DNA of 64,000 bases, taken from Ascidia mentula (Eukaryota; Chordata; Ascidiacea; Phlebobranchia; Ascidiidae). How positions within the stretch are numbered: the stretch's first letter is position 1; the number at the start of each line of letters is the position of its first letter. Positions 38,484 through 50,300 of this stretch are shown here, in pieces. The stretch spans positions 11,661,001 through 11,725,000 of the forward strand of contig OX387204.1 of the NCBI GenBank assembly GCA_947561715.1. The letters are read 5' to 3'. A model generated the notes under the pieces. It saw only the letters and a program-made list of their open reading frames with translations. It made no database searches and had not been told where the DNA came from. A program made the translations under genes and the position numbers.

Positions 38484-41400
38484 ATGCCCCAATGTACTTC
38501 GTATGAATGTCTGAGACCACTAAAGATTGCTATTTTCGGTAACAAAGGTGTTGGAAAAACAAGCTTTGCTTTTCAGTATTTGACTGAACACAACATTGAC
38601 CCGTAAGTATAGCACATAAATTGCTCTTAGTCTCAACTAGAATTACTTTTTTAAGATATTACCATGAAAATGAATTGTTTGCGTTTGGAGTAAATTTGAA
38701 GCATTGTTGTGATCAACAATTATTTTCAATGTTTAGCAAATAAGATGAAACAATGGTACCATTGAGTTTAACTCCGTCACTCGTTTATCTGTTAATGACC
38801 GAAATTTATACATTACGAAACACCGAAATCAACGAGCAAGTTAACTAGTTGATGAAAATGTATTACTCTGTGTTATCATAGTATATATACTCTATGGTGT
38901 TGTGGAATACGTGCAACCAGTGAAGCATAACACGAAACATTTCCTGAAACGACAATTCACCAAAAATTCTGTACCAAAACAATACATGGTCCAGGTTTTG
39001 TCATATACCAGAAGCACATTCTGATACTTGTATGGGCGCGGGACGAAAATCAATTTGTATTATATTTTGATTTTAGCCTTGAAGCAATAATATAATTAAC
39101 AATGAAAAATTTGACAGATTAATTTTTAATGTAAACGCGCAGAAATTAAATGTCTGATTTGTTTGCTGTGATTTATATAATATAAGTGCTTTGAGGCCAC
39201 TGTAGCCATGTGATCGAAACATTAGCTGAAATCGTGTTTTTGGCATTGCTTGTTACATAGCGTAGTAAACAAAAGTGCCCTTTGACCTTATCTTTTCTGC
39301 TATGATTGTTTTGTGTAACACTGAATATCAACTAATAAAACTTATTCTTCGTATTTTTATGTTTTTTTTTTATACAGGGTACCGACTACTATTGAGGACA
39401 TATATCGCAAATCCGCAGAAATATCGATTTTAAGCCATGAAACAGCGAAAATATTTTTTAGCAAGTGGAGAAAAGACTCAAGCAAACCAGACGAAAAGGT
39501 TCCATTCAATTCTGTTATGTGTATGTAGTGCGCGTGTATATTCTTGCAGAATTTATGGGCTGCAATTTTGTACCTGCACAAAATACTCCCCCGAATCCGA
39601 ATATTTAATGACGTCATAAATTTTCGGTTTCGGTTTCACACTATTTTATTCTGATGTCGTTATATATGAGTTAAATTTGCCATTGTTTGCTTCGTATAAG
39701 CAATTTCGTGTATAAATCCCAACGACAAATGCGATTCTAAATATCGTTGCTTATATTTGAGTAAAACACAATCAACTTAGGATTCAAAGTCAATTATTGA
39801 AACTCGGTGTCGATATTCGGCTTCGGCCGAATACTGAAAAGCACCTACTATTCGGCCAAAAGCGAATATTCGGATTCGGTCCAGCTCATCCCTGATACCA
39901 GCTCATCTTATGAATGTTATCTTGACAATTTTTTTTACTGGTTAACTATCTGTGGGCTTCAGGTCACTTCTTACAGAACAAATTTGAACTCTAGTCTAGA
40001 AAAAGTTAGGCGAAAAACACCCATCTAAGACAAACTTTTGGTCTTATAGATCAATACATTGTTCGACTGTTTTAATTTGCTAAAGTATATTTGCAGAAAC
40101 GCAAAAAAAGTGAAACAGGATTTATCGACAGTTCAAGAAGTCCTGACAGTGCTAAACTGAAGTTCACCCTTGAAATTACTGATACTGCGGGGTACATTTA
40201 CATCATTATTTTCTTATTTTTATTTTTTTAAAAGGACCAATAAAATATATCGTACAAATATTCACTGTCACAGTGAATAGTGATATAAAAGTAAAATTTA
40301 TGAATGACAAATATGTTTCAGTTATTGTCCGGTGCCGGCGGAAAGGCCCTCAAGACCAAGTTTTATGGAAAGATTAATTTTGCCACCACGTACGAGATAT
40401 CGAATGGCGCGTGAAGTCACAAGGTAAAAATTTGCTCAAAATATGCATGTATGGGAGTTATCATCTTCCCAGTTTACCAAAACCGTTGAAGATGAATGCA
40501 AGAATGACATTAGCAAGCGACTTAATGCGAACTAGGATTTGATTTTGTGTTATTATTTATTTAACCATCTAAAATTGGGCATTTGAACAGCAATATTTAA
40601 GCTATCATCCAATTACAACGGCACTCAAATTTACAGAAAAACATTTTTAAACACAATTCTTAACAATGTTTATGTTTTGCAAGCGATCAAAGGAAGAGAT
40701 ATTCCAGTTCCGCGTCTGTGGGCAGTCTCAGTCTAATGGCCCGTCATGACACCTGTCTTCGTGATTGCGATGGTCTGATTCTTGTCTTTAACGTCCTTGA
40801 TTCCTGTTCGCTGGCCGCCATACAGGAAATCCGAAACCGTTTCGTAGCACTTCACGTGGGGGATTCTGGGGGTTCCCGGAGAGGATCACTTTTAGGAACT
40901 TGCTGTCGTCGATCGTCGAGGAATGTTGTTGCAACAAACGACACCATTCCGCCCATATTTGTTGTTGGCACCCACACGGTAACTTTCAGGGAGTTTCTAT
41001 GCTTAATGCAAAGCTTTCAAGCGAAAGGAAATTTTTAATTCTGCAAAACTTTGTCAAAGTTTACCATCAATGTTGAAAACAAAATGCGATGTAGCATAAG
41101 ACTTTCTTATGTTGTTGAGTAAGGCAAACATAAGTTTGTTTAAAATTTAATTATTTGATTATTTTAAATTTTTTTCTTTTGACATGTTATCGAGTTTCAG
41201 GTTCTTTACTTTGTTCAGAAAAAGGAATCGAAAAATTTAAATTGCCTTTACTATTTTCCAGGACCAACGAAATCTCCAGATGCCCCATGAGAAGCCCTCG
41301 CGACTGTACAAGGTAAATTTCTCGAGGGACAGAACAATGCTTAACGCCAGACGTAAAGAAAAGTTAGGACGTACCGGAAGCGGTTGCAATGAACCCCACA

Positions 41401-41582
41401 TTGTATTTCCACACGATGTTTACGAAATTATTGACAGCTGGGTGGAATGTGCCGGATTTGCTGAAGTTACCGCGCATGATCATACGATGGTTCGGCAAAT
41501 TTTCGAACAGCTTTCGCTTGCCATCGTCACCTCTTTGCCTCTTGACACGTGGGAGGAATTGCAGTTCCCTGGTCATTCTTGA
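38484..41582 (+). CDS. Divergent Ras-like small GTPase, 350 residues
   Basis: Exons: 38484-38602, 39378-39498, 40097-40191, 40322-40423, 40684-40978, 41262-41582; phases close. G1/P-loop: GNKGVGKTS, residues about 19-27. Effector-region-like: PTTIEDIYR. G3: LEITDTAG at about 104-111, but followed by YCPVPAERP instead of the usual Q/E-rich switch II. A Ras-type strand and helix follow (DGLILVFNVLDSCSLAAIQEI). G4 is VVGTHTDQRN, with THTD where NKxD or TKxD is expected, so the guanine-contacting lysine is replaced by histidine. G5 (SAK) is not clear. Insertions before G3, after G3, and in an Arg/Ser-rich loop (GGSRRGSLLGTCCRRSSR) make it much longer than the usual 180-220 residues. It ends QFPGHS with no CaaX prenylation box. 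The nearest impression is the RASL10/RASL11, NKIRAS or RGK fringe of the Ras family; I cannot place it more precisely. Confidence 0.8.
39780..39893. repeat. Repeat-derived block rich in TTCGGCCGAATA motifs, possible hAT end
   Basis: Inside the second intron of the Ras-like gene, 39810-39893 is dense in related motifs (GATATTCGGCTTCGGCCGAATA, GCGAATATTCGGATTCGG) and ends CATCCCTG, a CAG-type terminus when reversed. A related CCCCGAATCCGAATATTT occurs at about 39590-39608. The left end and target duplication could not be located, so this is probably a decayed fragment. Confidence 0.4.
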
Positions 41583-42800
41583 CAATTTGTGTTGACATTT
41601 TTGCTTTTTTGCTTATTAGTTTCAGTGGAAAACGTCATGTTTTGTGACAAATTGCTAGTAAGCATTCCTAAGCATTTTCTGATATGACTTTTTGCGTTTT
41701 GTGAACTATTTGTTTCCAGTTAAAAATGTTTTTTTTTAGTTTTTACACAAATGTTTGTGATGGTGTTTGTAATTTTAGACAGGATCAAATAACCCCATGT
41801 AATTTTAAATTGGTCAACACTTGTATTTGCATTAGCTGCCATCCTTAAAAGTTTTCAGTAACATTTCTTTGTCATGACAAAAAGTGTTATAAAATTTTTT
41901 TTTTACCTAAACTTTTTTGTACTAAGTTGTTTATTGTTACACACTTTAAGTTAGTTAGATAACACGCTGGTTTCTTTCACGTGTGAATCTCTCCTGCTGT
42001 GAAAAGTGCTTTCAATGGCGCAAGAGACAAAAGGGATGATTTTTTTTTCGACGTTTACTGCCATATCTCACAGAGTTCTGTCTCGCCTTTGCATGTGACA
42101 TAAATAAAATAAATTAGAAAAACAAAACTAAAATTCAGACCCTGTAAAGGTAGCAGTTTAGCCAAACTGTATGTATTAATATTTTTACTGCATCAATATT
42201 ATGGCCAAGAACATCGATATCTTCAGGCAAAACAGGTTAATTTTTTTAAATTTGTCACAAGGTGGCTACTAAGAGCAACTTGTTGACGAATGAGACTGCT
42301 TTGAGACTAGTTTTACGTCAGGTGATGATAATAACGAGGATCGTCGCAGTGGAAATGGAGTAAGTAAGAGAAAATTTACTGGAATTAAAGACGGAAGTTA
42401 TGTAGTTACTTAGTAGCGCTTTGTCGAAATAACCCTTAGACGTCACCTTGATTTACTGGAAGTAGTTTTAAATCATGTTTTCTCAGACTTAGGCGAGAGA
42501 AAATCTGCGTTAGGAAACAAAAATTATTATTTAAACAACGTCAAAAATATGTTTTGTTTTTTTTCCATTATGTTCTAGTAGTTAAGTGATGTAACATGTG
42601 GACTAAAACACCTTAACATTACTTAATCCGTCTTTGTTGTTTTGTATCAGATATAAGTACAGCCAAGAAACTATATTGTTTTAGTTTGTGAAAAGAAAAG
42701 TTTTAAGTTACATTTTGTGTTGTTATTGTCGCATTGCAAGAATTTACCCTTGGAGTTTTGGAATACTTTGTATTGCTGCTTACCACTCAACAACTTAACT
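41583..42800. other. Ras-like gene 3' UTR and syndecan 5' flank
   Basis: No coding exon is visible. AATAAA at 42103-42108 (in a TAAATAAAATAAA run) is the likely polyadenylation signal of the Ras-like gene, 521 nt past its stop. The rest is AT-rich and presumably includes the syndecan promoter and 5' UTR. Confidence 0.5.
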
Positions 42801-44422
42801 ATGCAAAGGAGTTTGGTGCTTCTTGCATGTGTTCTGGCACTTCTAACTTGGCAGGTATGTTTTTGTCCTACTTTAAATGTTTGTGACATGGGTCTTTACA
42901 ATGAAGTTGGATGATATTGAAAATTTTAGTTATAATGTGTTCACTAAATCTTAACAACTAAAATTTTAGTTGGGCAGCATCAGTAATGAATTGTTTGAAG
43001 AATACCCCATTTTCATGTAGGTTCGCTGTGAGGATAAATTTGGATATACCGAAGATGAAATTGATGTTGAAATAGAAGGATCTGCAGATATTCCAAGTGA
43101 TGATGAAGACATGGGGGATGGATCTGGCTCAGGTGAGCTACCTGCTTCTTACCATATACAATATAGATTATTTCTTGATGTGGATTGTTATAATCAAGAG
43201 TGTGCTTTGTATTAAAAAAGGTTCTTCAATTACAATTGATGACAAATATGATGATGAAATGAATCTTTTCACTAATCATTATAATTCTTCTGCCACTCAT
43301 ACTTCTGTTCCAACAACAGAAATAACTTTAACCAAAGGTTTATTGTGTGTCTTTTTGTTGAGTTATGTGATTTTGAAGCATGTGGTTCATCTCTTTGTTT
43401 TGTTTATGCTTTTCACTTGTTTAATGTTGGTATGTTTTGCCACAAAAAGTGTTTGAAGAGTTTCACATTTTATAAGTTTTTGTTGCTATCTTTCGACACA
43501 AATTGGTCTTTCAAGTAGCAAGGTTAAAGTGGAGTTATGATGTTATGGCATATATGATTTTATTTTCATCTGCATGTTATTATCTATTTGATGCATGTGG
43601 AATGAGAATTACGTCTGAGAACTAAGGGTTTTTGTACATCACAGGGATTTTTATGTTTTGTTTACATTAAAGTTTTTTTTTAATTTTGAAAGGTGAACCA
43701 GAGGAAACACCCAGGGAAAAAAACAGAAACAGAAACACGAAAGTAAAACCTCCTACTTTCTATGTAAGTGTCAGTTATTATTATCTATGAGCATCAAAGT
43801 AAACTTTCACAATATTCAGGATAATTATCCAGATTTTTATTTTTAAAACTTCGAATTTAGGACGAACCAGAGTTGGGTGAAACAAAAACTTCAACTATTG
43901 CCACAATCTCAAAGGTAAACATCTGTGAGAGAAAACATATGAGCTTTTTATTGTTAATAGTTTTTATTGTTTTATTGATTAGTGATTTGGACATGTCACT
44001 TGCTTGTTTGTCACACAGTGCTGAATAAAAATGTTTTTTTCAGAATGTTGTCACCACTGAAGAACCTAATGACAAAACTGAGGATGTCCTTGATGTAAAA
44101 TCACCAGAAGAACCTAATGTTGCCAGCATATTTAGCAGCGTCCATTTTATGACAGGCAAGCATTTTTGTGAAAACCTTTGTCTAAAATGTTTTGGTAAAT
44201 TTTATCCTTACTTGGTATAAGTAATGGTACCTAAATCTCATTTTTGTTACAGCCTTGATTGTTGGTGGATGTGTGGGATTACTATTTGCTATTTGTGTGA
44301 TAATGTTACTGGCATACCGAATGAGGAAGAAAGATGAAGGAAGTTATGCTCTTGATGAGCAGAAAAAGCCTTCGTCACCTTCAGCATATCAGTACACGCA
44401 AGGCCAGGAATATTATGCTTGA
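42801..44422 (+). CDS. SDC: Syndecan, transmembrane heparan sulfate proteoglycan
   Basis: Type I cell-surface proteoglycan that binds growth factors and matrix through glycosaminoglycan chains and links to PDZ proteins and cytoskeleton. Exons: 42801-42854, 43021-43132, 43221-43337, 43693-43763, 43861-43914, 44044-44155, 44253-44422; phases close at 229 residues. Exon 1 is the signal peptide ([18 protein letters not shown]). Exon 2 has an acidic run leading into DGSGSG, a good glycosaminoglycan attachment site. The Thr/Ser/Pro/Glu-rich ectodomain has no other clear SG cluster. The last exon carries the transmembrane helix with its GG motif ([19 protein letters not shown]), C1 ([14 protein letters not shown]), a short variable region, and C2 EYYA in place of the usual EFYA. 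The intron before the membrane exon has a GC donor. Invertebrates normally have one syndecan, and this fits that type. Confidence 0.95.
44156..44252 (+). other. SDC: GC-AG intron in syndecan
   Basis: The exon ends ATGACAG and the intron begins GCAAGC, close to the GC-donor consensus AG|GCAAGT. The acceptor TTACAG precedes the transmembrane exon in phase 1. A GTGAAA 14 nt downstream in the same phase is a weaker alternative that would add about five residues. Confidence 0.6.
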
Positions 44423-47345
44423 TCCAACACCACTCAATGCGTGCCAAGTGCTTTTGTGTACATAATTACAATCTTCATAGCCTGATAACCTACCTGTGGG
44501 ATTTTTTTCGCAATCTTGCGCTCAGTTTATGCCAGTTATTGATGACTTCTGCATCAAAAGCTGGAACTTGCTATGGGTATGGACTTATGTGGTTATTTGA
44601 CATGTATGTTACTTTTGTTTTTGGTTGGCACTTGGTACAAAATGACAAACTATATTTTAATAGTTTCATATGCGCATGTAGTGTGTATTAAACAAGCACT
44701 ATTCTGTAATACCCCTGATGCTATTGAACACATATTGAAATCCAAAGTATATTGATAAATGTCCTATTTTGGTATTTAAAGTCATTTGTTTGTGAAAGTT
44801 GGGCAACTTGTTGAATGTTAGGTGCTTGTAACATTACTTTGGTACATTGAACTTCTCTCCTGTTCTATGGTGCTATAAACCGGTATATACTGCAACAATT
44901 TTTTCTAAAGTATTTTTTTAATTAACAACTCCATGAATTCTTGATTTGTTTTTGGCAAAGATAGTCGCACAGTTTGCATACTTCTCTGTCACTAACTCAT
45001 CTACCCATAAACACTATAAGTGTGTTGCCACAATACTGTACAGCAAATTTCTTGACACGTTACTGTTTAGGATGTGGAGCATATTTTAGCTTTTGTAAGA
45101 TAGTTGAGTACATCTCCTCCCGTTTTTTAAAGATTACAGGTTTTGTCTGTCTTTTGTTTCTTTTCTATATTTGTCCTGTTGTAAGTATTTTATCGTGTGA
45201 AAAAGTCAAACAAGTCAAAATGACTTTATTGCTAAACAGACCCCCTGTTCACTGGCCCAAGATAAAAGTACCACACAAAAGGTTATGTTTTGCCTGTTGT
45301 CAAACTTGTTTATGAATATATCATTCCGCACACATAGTTATGCCACTTCTTTCTAAATTTGGGGGCAACTACAGTACACTGTACTGGTCTCCTAATAATG
45401 TATTGCCTAACCGACACCTCAAATAATATACCAAGTCAAAGTTATCAGAAAAAACAAACAGGTTTGTCTTGCTTTCAAGGTGTTTTGAGTTTGGTCTTAC
45501 CAACACTTTTTGGTGCAAGCAATGTCCTTTTCTGTTTTGCCCTTTATGATCTGGTCTGGTTTGCAAGTGTCCTAAATCGCTCTTGTACAAATACATTTTC
45601 TACACCACTGTAATTGTTAAAATATTATAGGAAAGCTGTGTTTTAGGCTAAAATTAAAAAACAAGTTGTCAGGACAGAAATAGGGAAACATTTAACACTA
45701 CGCAAAGTTACTGTTTGAAAGCACAGTTAATTGTGAAGCTGTGTCCAATCCCGCAATTGTGGGTAGCTTGGCTTGAAGGCAATGTAATCAAGATTGTTTG
45801 AGTGGGAGTGTGCACCACTGTGTCGTGTATTTCTCGAGATTACCTTCAAGGCCCTTCGCCGCAGCCAGTCTTTCTTCGTCATTATGCGTGCCAGCCAGTT
45901 TTCGTTGCGTTAGTGGGAACTTAATACCTTCTCTTCTAAACTCCCATCGTGATTCCGAGGAATTTATACGCTTGAGTTAGTTTGCCTTACCTTTGCTGTT
46001 TTGTTCCGCTCCACGAAGGAGCAACAGCGCCGCCTGTTTCTTTACTTAGCGCGTACGGCGACGCTGGATGTTGAAAACAAGTCGGTTCGCAAGCTAGTAT
46101 CAATTGTCGAGCCTTGGCGCGCCAGTAAACACGAGAACAAAGTTCATTAGTGTTCGACTGCTGGATATTCGCCTCTCCACAAAGTGTATCTTTTAGTTTT
46201 TCGCCATTGTTTTTTGTACATTCACCCGACCAAGGTGGGAGTGATGTGATGTTCAAGGCGCTCTAGCAGGAACCTAATACGCCTGGAGCGATGTCGCGCT
46301 GGTTCGGTGAACCTACAGCTTTAATTCGAACCACCATTCCCTCTAATCAACTCCAAAAATTGTAGTTTTTCGACTATTTAGGCAAAGTTTCCTTATCGCG
46401 GCCTGAGTCCCAACGCTGTTACGTCACAATTGAAAGAAGAAATGGGGATTGTTGCTTTACACAATCGCTCAATAAGACCATGATAAATATTTGCTGTAAC
46501 CAAATGACTGTTTGGTTAGGCGTAAGATGACGTGATTTCGTTCAGTAAACTCATCTATCAAAACTCATTTCTCAGTTACGGTTCAGGTAGTTTCCCAAAT
46601 GCTGCTATGTTGATGACGTCACAACTGAGCTTTATTGTGACGTATTATGTGTGCACAACGTCAGAGCTCCAAAGAATATGCGAGGGTTTCCGTTCGTCTG
46701 TGGGCGAAAGTCCGATTCTCCACATCGCGTCATTGACGTATTTCGAAATTAAAGCGAGCAATTTCCCCAATGAAAAGAGCAGTGTAACATACCCGGTTTT
46801 TCGTATAGGTGGAACCGTGCGTGACTGCTCTGCCCTCCGCAAGTCATGGATTAGTCACACCGTTACCTGGCTCTTACATAGTCAACTCCTTCAAAATGAA
46901 CAAGGCCACATGCTGCCCAGAAACCAATTCAATGACAACGTTCGAAATTAAACACGTTTTACTGCCAGTGAATGCAATCAAGTGAAAGTGAACTTACCAT
47001 TACGTAATTGTTATTGCGCAAAATGCCCTTAGGCTTGCTAATCGCGACAAGTCAATTATTTGCTGACTACTGCTTTACTAGACCATAACACAACCCGTTG
47101 GTGTTTAACATTGTTTATATTTCAGTGAAAAGAACAGTCACACTACACGCGTGGGATCGCTACACAGTGATATTAAATATCAATTTTTTAAGTGCTTGGC
47201 GGGTCAAAAACATATAAACTAACGAATACGCATACCAGAGGGAACCACAATTGCGTTCAATTGGTTACATAATATTACGTAGGCCGTGAAACGCTTGTTT
47301 GGCTGACAACCAATGGTTTATCGTCCGTCGTTCATCGATCCAGAA
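44423..47345. other. Syndecan 3' flank and intergenic DNA
   Basis: About 2.9 kb. The first part is AT-rich and probably contains the syndecan 3' UTR (ATTAAA near 44686). The part from about 45790 to 46950 is richer in CpG and holds an open frame at 46532-46951 (139 codons) with no recognisable domain or splice structure. I cannot support a gene here. Confidence 0.4.
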
Positions 47346-50300
47346 TCATGAAGTCAGTGGGAGAGGGTTTGAAACGATTTTTTTGTGCACGTCGACGAAC
47401 AATGGAACGTACGTTACGAATTCAAGAATATCAAGGCCACCCCCTCCCCTGCGGGACAGTTTGTTGATAATCTGCGCGGAGAAAAGTTTGTTTATTCACA
47501 AGTGTTCGTATTAGATGATACACGAATTCTCACCTGCTGACGCTGCGGTTCGGTGATTCCAGCCGCCGCGAGATCAGCGTTGACCACGTCAAAATTGGGG
47601 CCGAGCAAACTTGCATAGTGTTCCTGTGAGATGAGATTATTAATAGGGGTTCCGGAAAAAATAGTAACTTAACACGACTAAAATCTCACTTTACACCGCT
47701 TCATCTTTTGTTCGAGGGACTTTCGGTCGAACGAAGGCAAGTTGCGCTTTTCGTGCAGGGCGGATATCACGCAGAACACCCGAAACGTGATTCCGTTATC
47801 CATTGAAATCCCCTGAAACAATAAACGACATCTTGTTGCTATCGACCTGTCTATTTTCGGTCACCCAACAAATAAACGCAGGTTGCGTTTTAAAGGTAAT
47901 TCCGCAAATGAACCGGGCAAAACCCAACACATATTCCCTGCTGTGAACGTTCATTCCGTGTCGCAAGCTTCCACTTCAGGCACTAATAAAGGAAGTCATT
48001 CTCGCGTAATGCGTCCGGTTCTATGATAAGCGCAAGTAATCCGAAATGTCTCGTCAAACGCATTGGTTCGCGTAAATTTGTTCCAGCGCTTGGCGATTAA
48101 TTTCTATGAAGTTATGTTTAGGTCCCAAATGAAAGGGTGGATCGCGTTAATGTGAATGTCTTTACCTCGAGAAGTTGCGAATTGTCAACGAATTCCAGCT
48201 CAGGATCAAGTTCAGCCAGTGCTTGTCTCAGATCGCACTCGTCCACAGCCGGATCATCTGTAGGATGAAGTTCCTGAGGCAAGCGATTACATTAGATTGC
48301 CACCATCGCCTAATCCCCCAATCTTTCCAAGGTTTAATCAATCGCTATGCAGGAATGTTGCGGTAGGCTTTATCACCATGTCACGAATGCTAGTGGTTGC
48401 GAAGAACTAGATTTCCGGATATGTTTAATATTACTGAATGTATCGCTTACGGTATTGCGCAATATCTTTTGAACGGATTGTTAATTACCCGAAAGATTGC
48501 GCTCTGCTTCCGGATAAACGGTTCCAGTTCCTTCCTTTTCATGCATTGTTCAACTTCCTCATTTTCGATCTGTTTCACTAAGCGACCGCACAGTGCTGAG
48601 AAAAAAATCAAGGTGATCGAATCAAAAAGAATTTGTACAAATTTAGTAGTAACGTAAGACTCCAGATTTGTGCGTGGGGCGACGGGGGATTCATCGCGCG
48701 CTTACCTCGAAGGCTTCTTTGTCTCGATTGCAGTCGCTTTACTTTGTCTCTCAGATGCACTAGCGTCACCTTGCGGTCTCTTACTTCCATTTGTGATTCA
48801 CACTGGAGGCGCATGCGAGGTGTGAGAAGTGCAAGTACTTCTTTGTCGGTCAAGGCTAAAAAAATACATAAGTAGTGCATTTAATGTATCATATATCTTC
48901 TAAGTAATTTTTTATTTCTTATTTCACAGCGAATGTTGAAGTATACCGGATTGTTTTCACCACAAAATTTAAAGCCTTAAAACTACAAAGATACTCCATT
49001 AAATAAGCACCTTGCGAATTAACCGTGTTTTCGTTTGTGTTATCATCATTTTCCGAGTTTTGCGAAGTGGTCAATTTTGCCCCGAAAACAGATGAATTGG
49101 ATTTTATTTTCGCTTTTTCTCTCCTTGCTGCCGCGGCTTCAATAGAGTCTGCGAAAGTTCTTCTGGCCACAGTAGCGATTGTTTGCTTTACTTCACCTGC
49201 AGAAATTTAAGGTTTAATATTAATTTTACGAACATAAAAACGCTTCGTTTCATCCTTGCTATCCATAAATGATGCATTTGTTGTAGTAAATGTGAGAAAG
49301 TGCAACTTTATATTGTTGGGCCATTCCAAGTTGAGTTTCACGCCATTCGCTGCGTACGTCTTCTTTTATTACTAATTTTAATTTAAAATGTACTGCTCTT
49401 CTGGCATAAAATATACGTGCTGTATTTTTTCGACGTTTCGTCTGCCATGCGGGGAGACTTCATCGGGTATTGATACCGCAATTTCAAAGTAAACTCAACT
49501 AAAATATGCAGGGGCACAAAAACAAAAAAGGACACGTTGACACGGCTTGTCAGATCGTGCAAAAACAACAGTTATAACAAATTGTTATAAACTGCCGGAA
49601 AACACACTGTTCTTTGTCGTTGACGCATCCACTGTTTTTGTGAATGTGAAGCGACTCAAAAAAGAGCCGAATTTTAGTGTGAGAAAAACGTTTTGTCGCA
49701 CTTATGTCAAGGGCCGCGAAAAATATTACTGCTTGATGCAGTTTACAGCTCTGTCAATTTCAAAACAGCTTTGCCACATATGTCATTAAATTTTCAGTCG
49801 AAATTATCTGTTAAACTGATACCTTTTGTGGCAATAATTTGCATTTGCAAGTCCTCAATGTTTTCCTTAATTTTCTCCAACACAAAACGAGTTTTGCCCA
49901 ATTCAAATTTTGGGGTCCCGACCTTTGTAAACTCGTCCAGTGGCTCTGAAAAGTAATTTTTGAAAAACAAAATTTAGATATTATTGTATGAACTACAAAA
50001 AGGTTTGCAGAGTTGAGTCATTAAATGGTAACAAAATGTACCCTCGTATTCGTTGTTAAAATGAGGGATAACCTCGACTTTTAAGCTAAACTAACCGTTT
50101 GTTTTTTTTAAATCTTTTTCCTTTCTTTTCTTTGCCAGGTTTCTCTCTCGATCTCTTAAACTTTTCACCAGAACGTACTTCTCGAAAATTCGTTTGTACA
50201 GAGGTACACGGTCCTCTCTATTGAATTCACCAATAAATCAAAAATAAAGTCACAATTGTAGGATGTTTTACATACATTCTTGCTAACCCTACCTCACAAT

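Noticed and set aside
46532-46951. 139-codon open frame on the plus strand
   Set aside because: No domain, no supporting splice sites or Kozak-like context, and the composition looks like chance in a CpG-richer gap.
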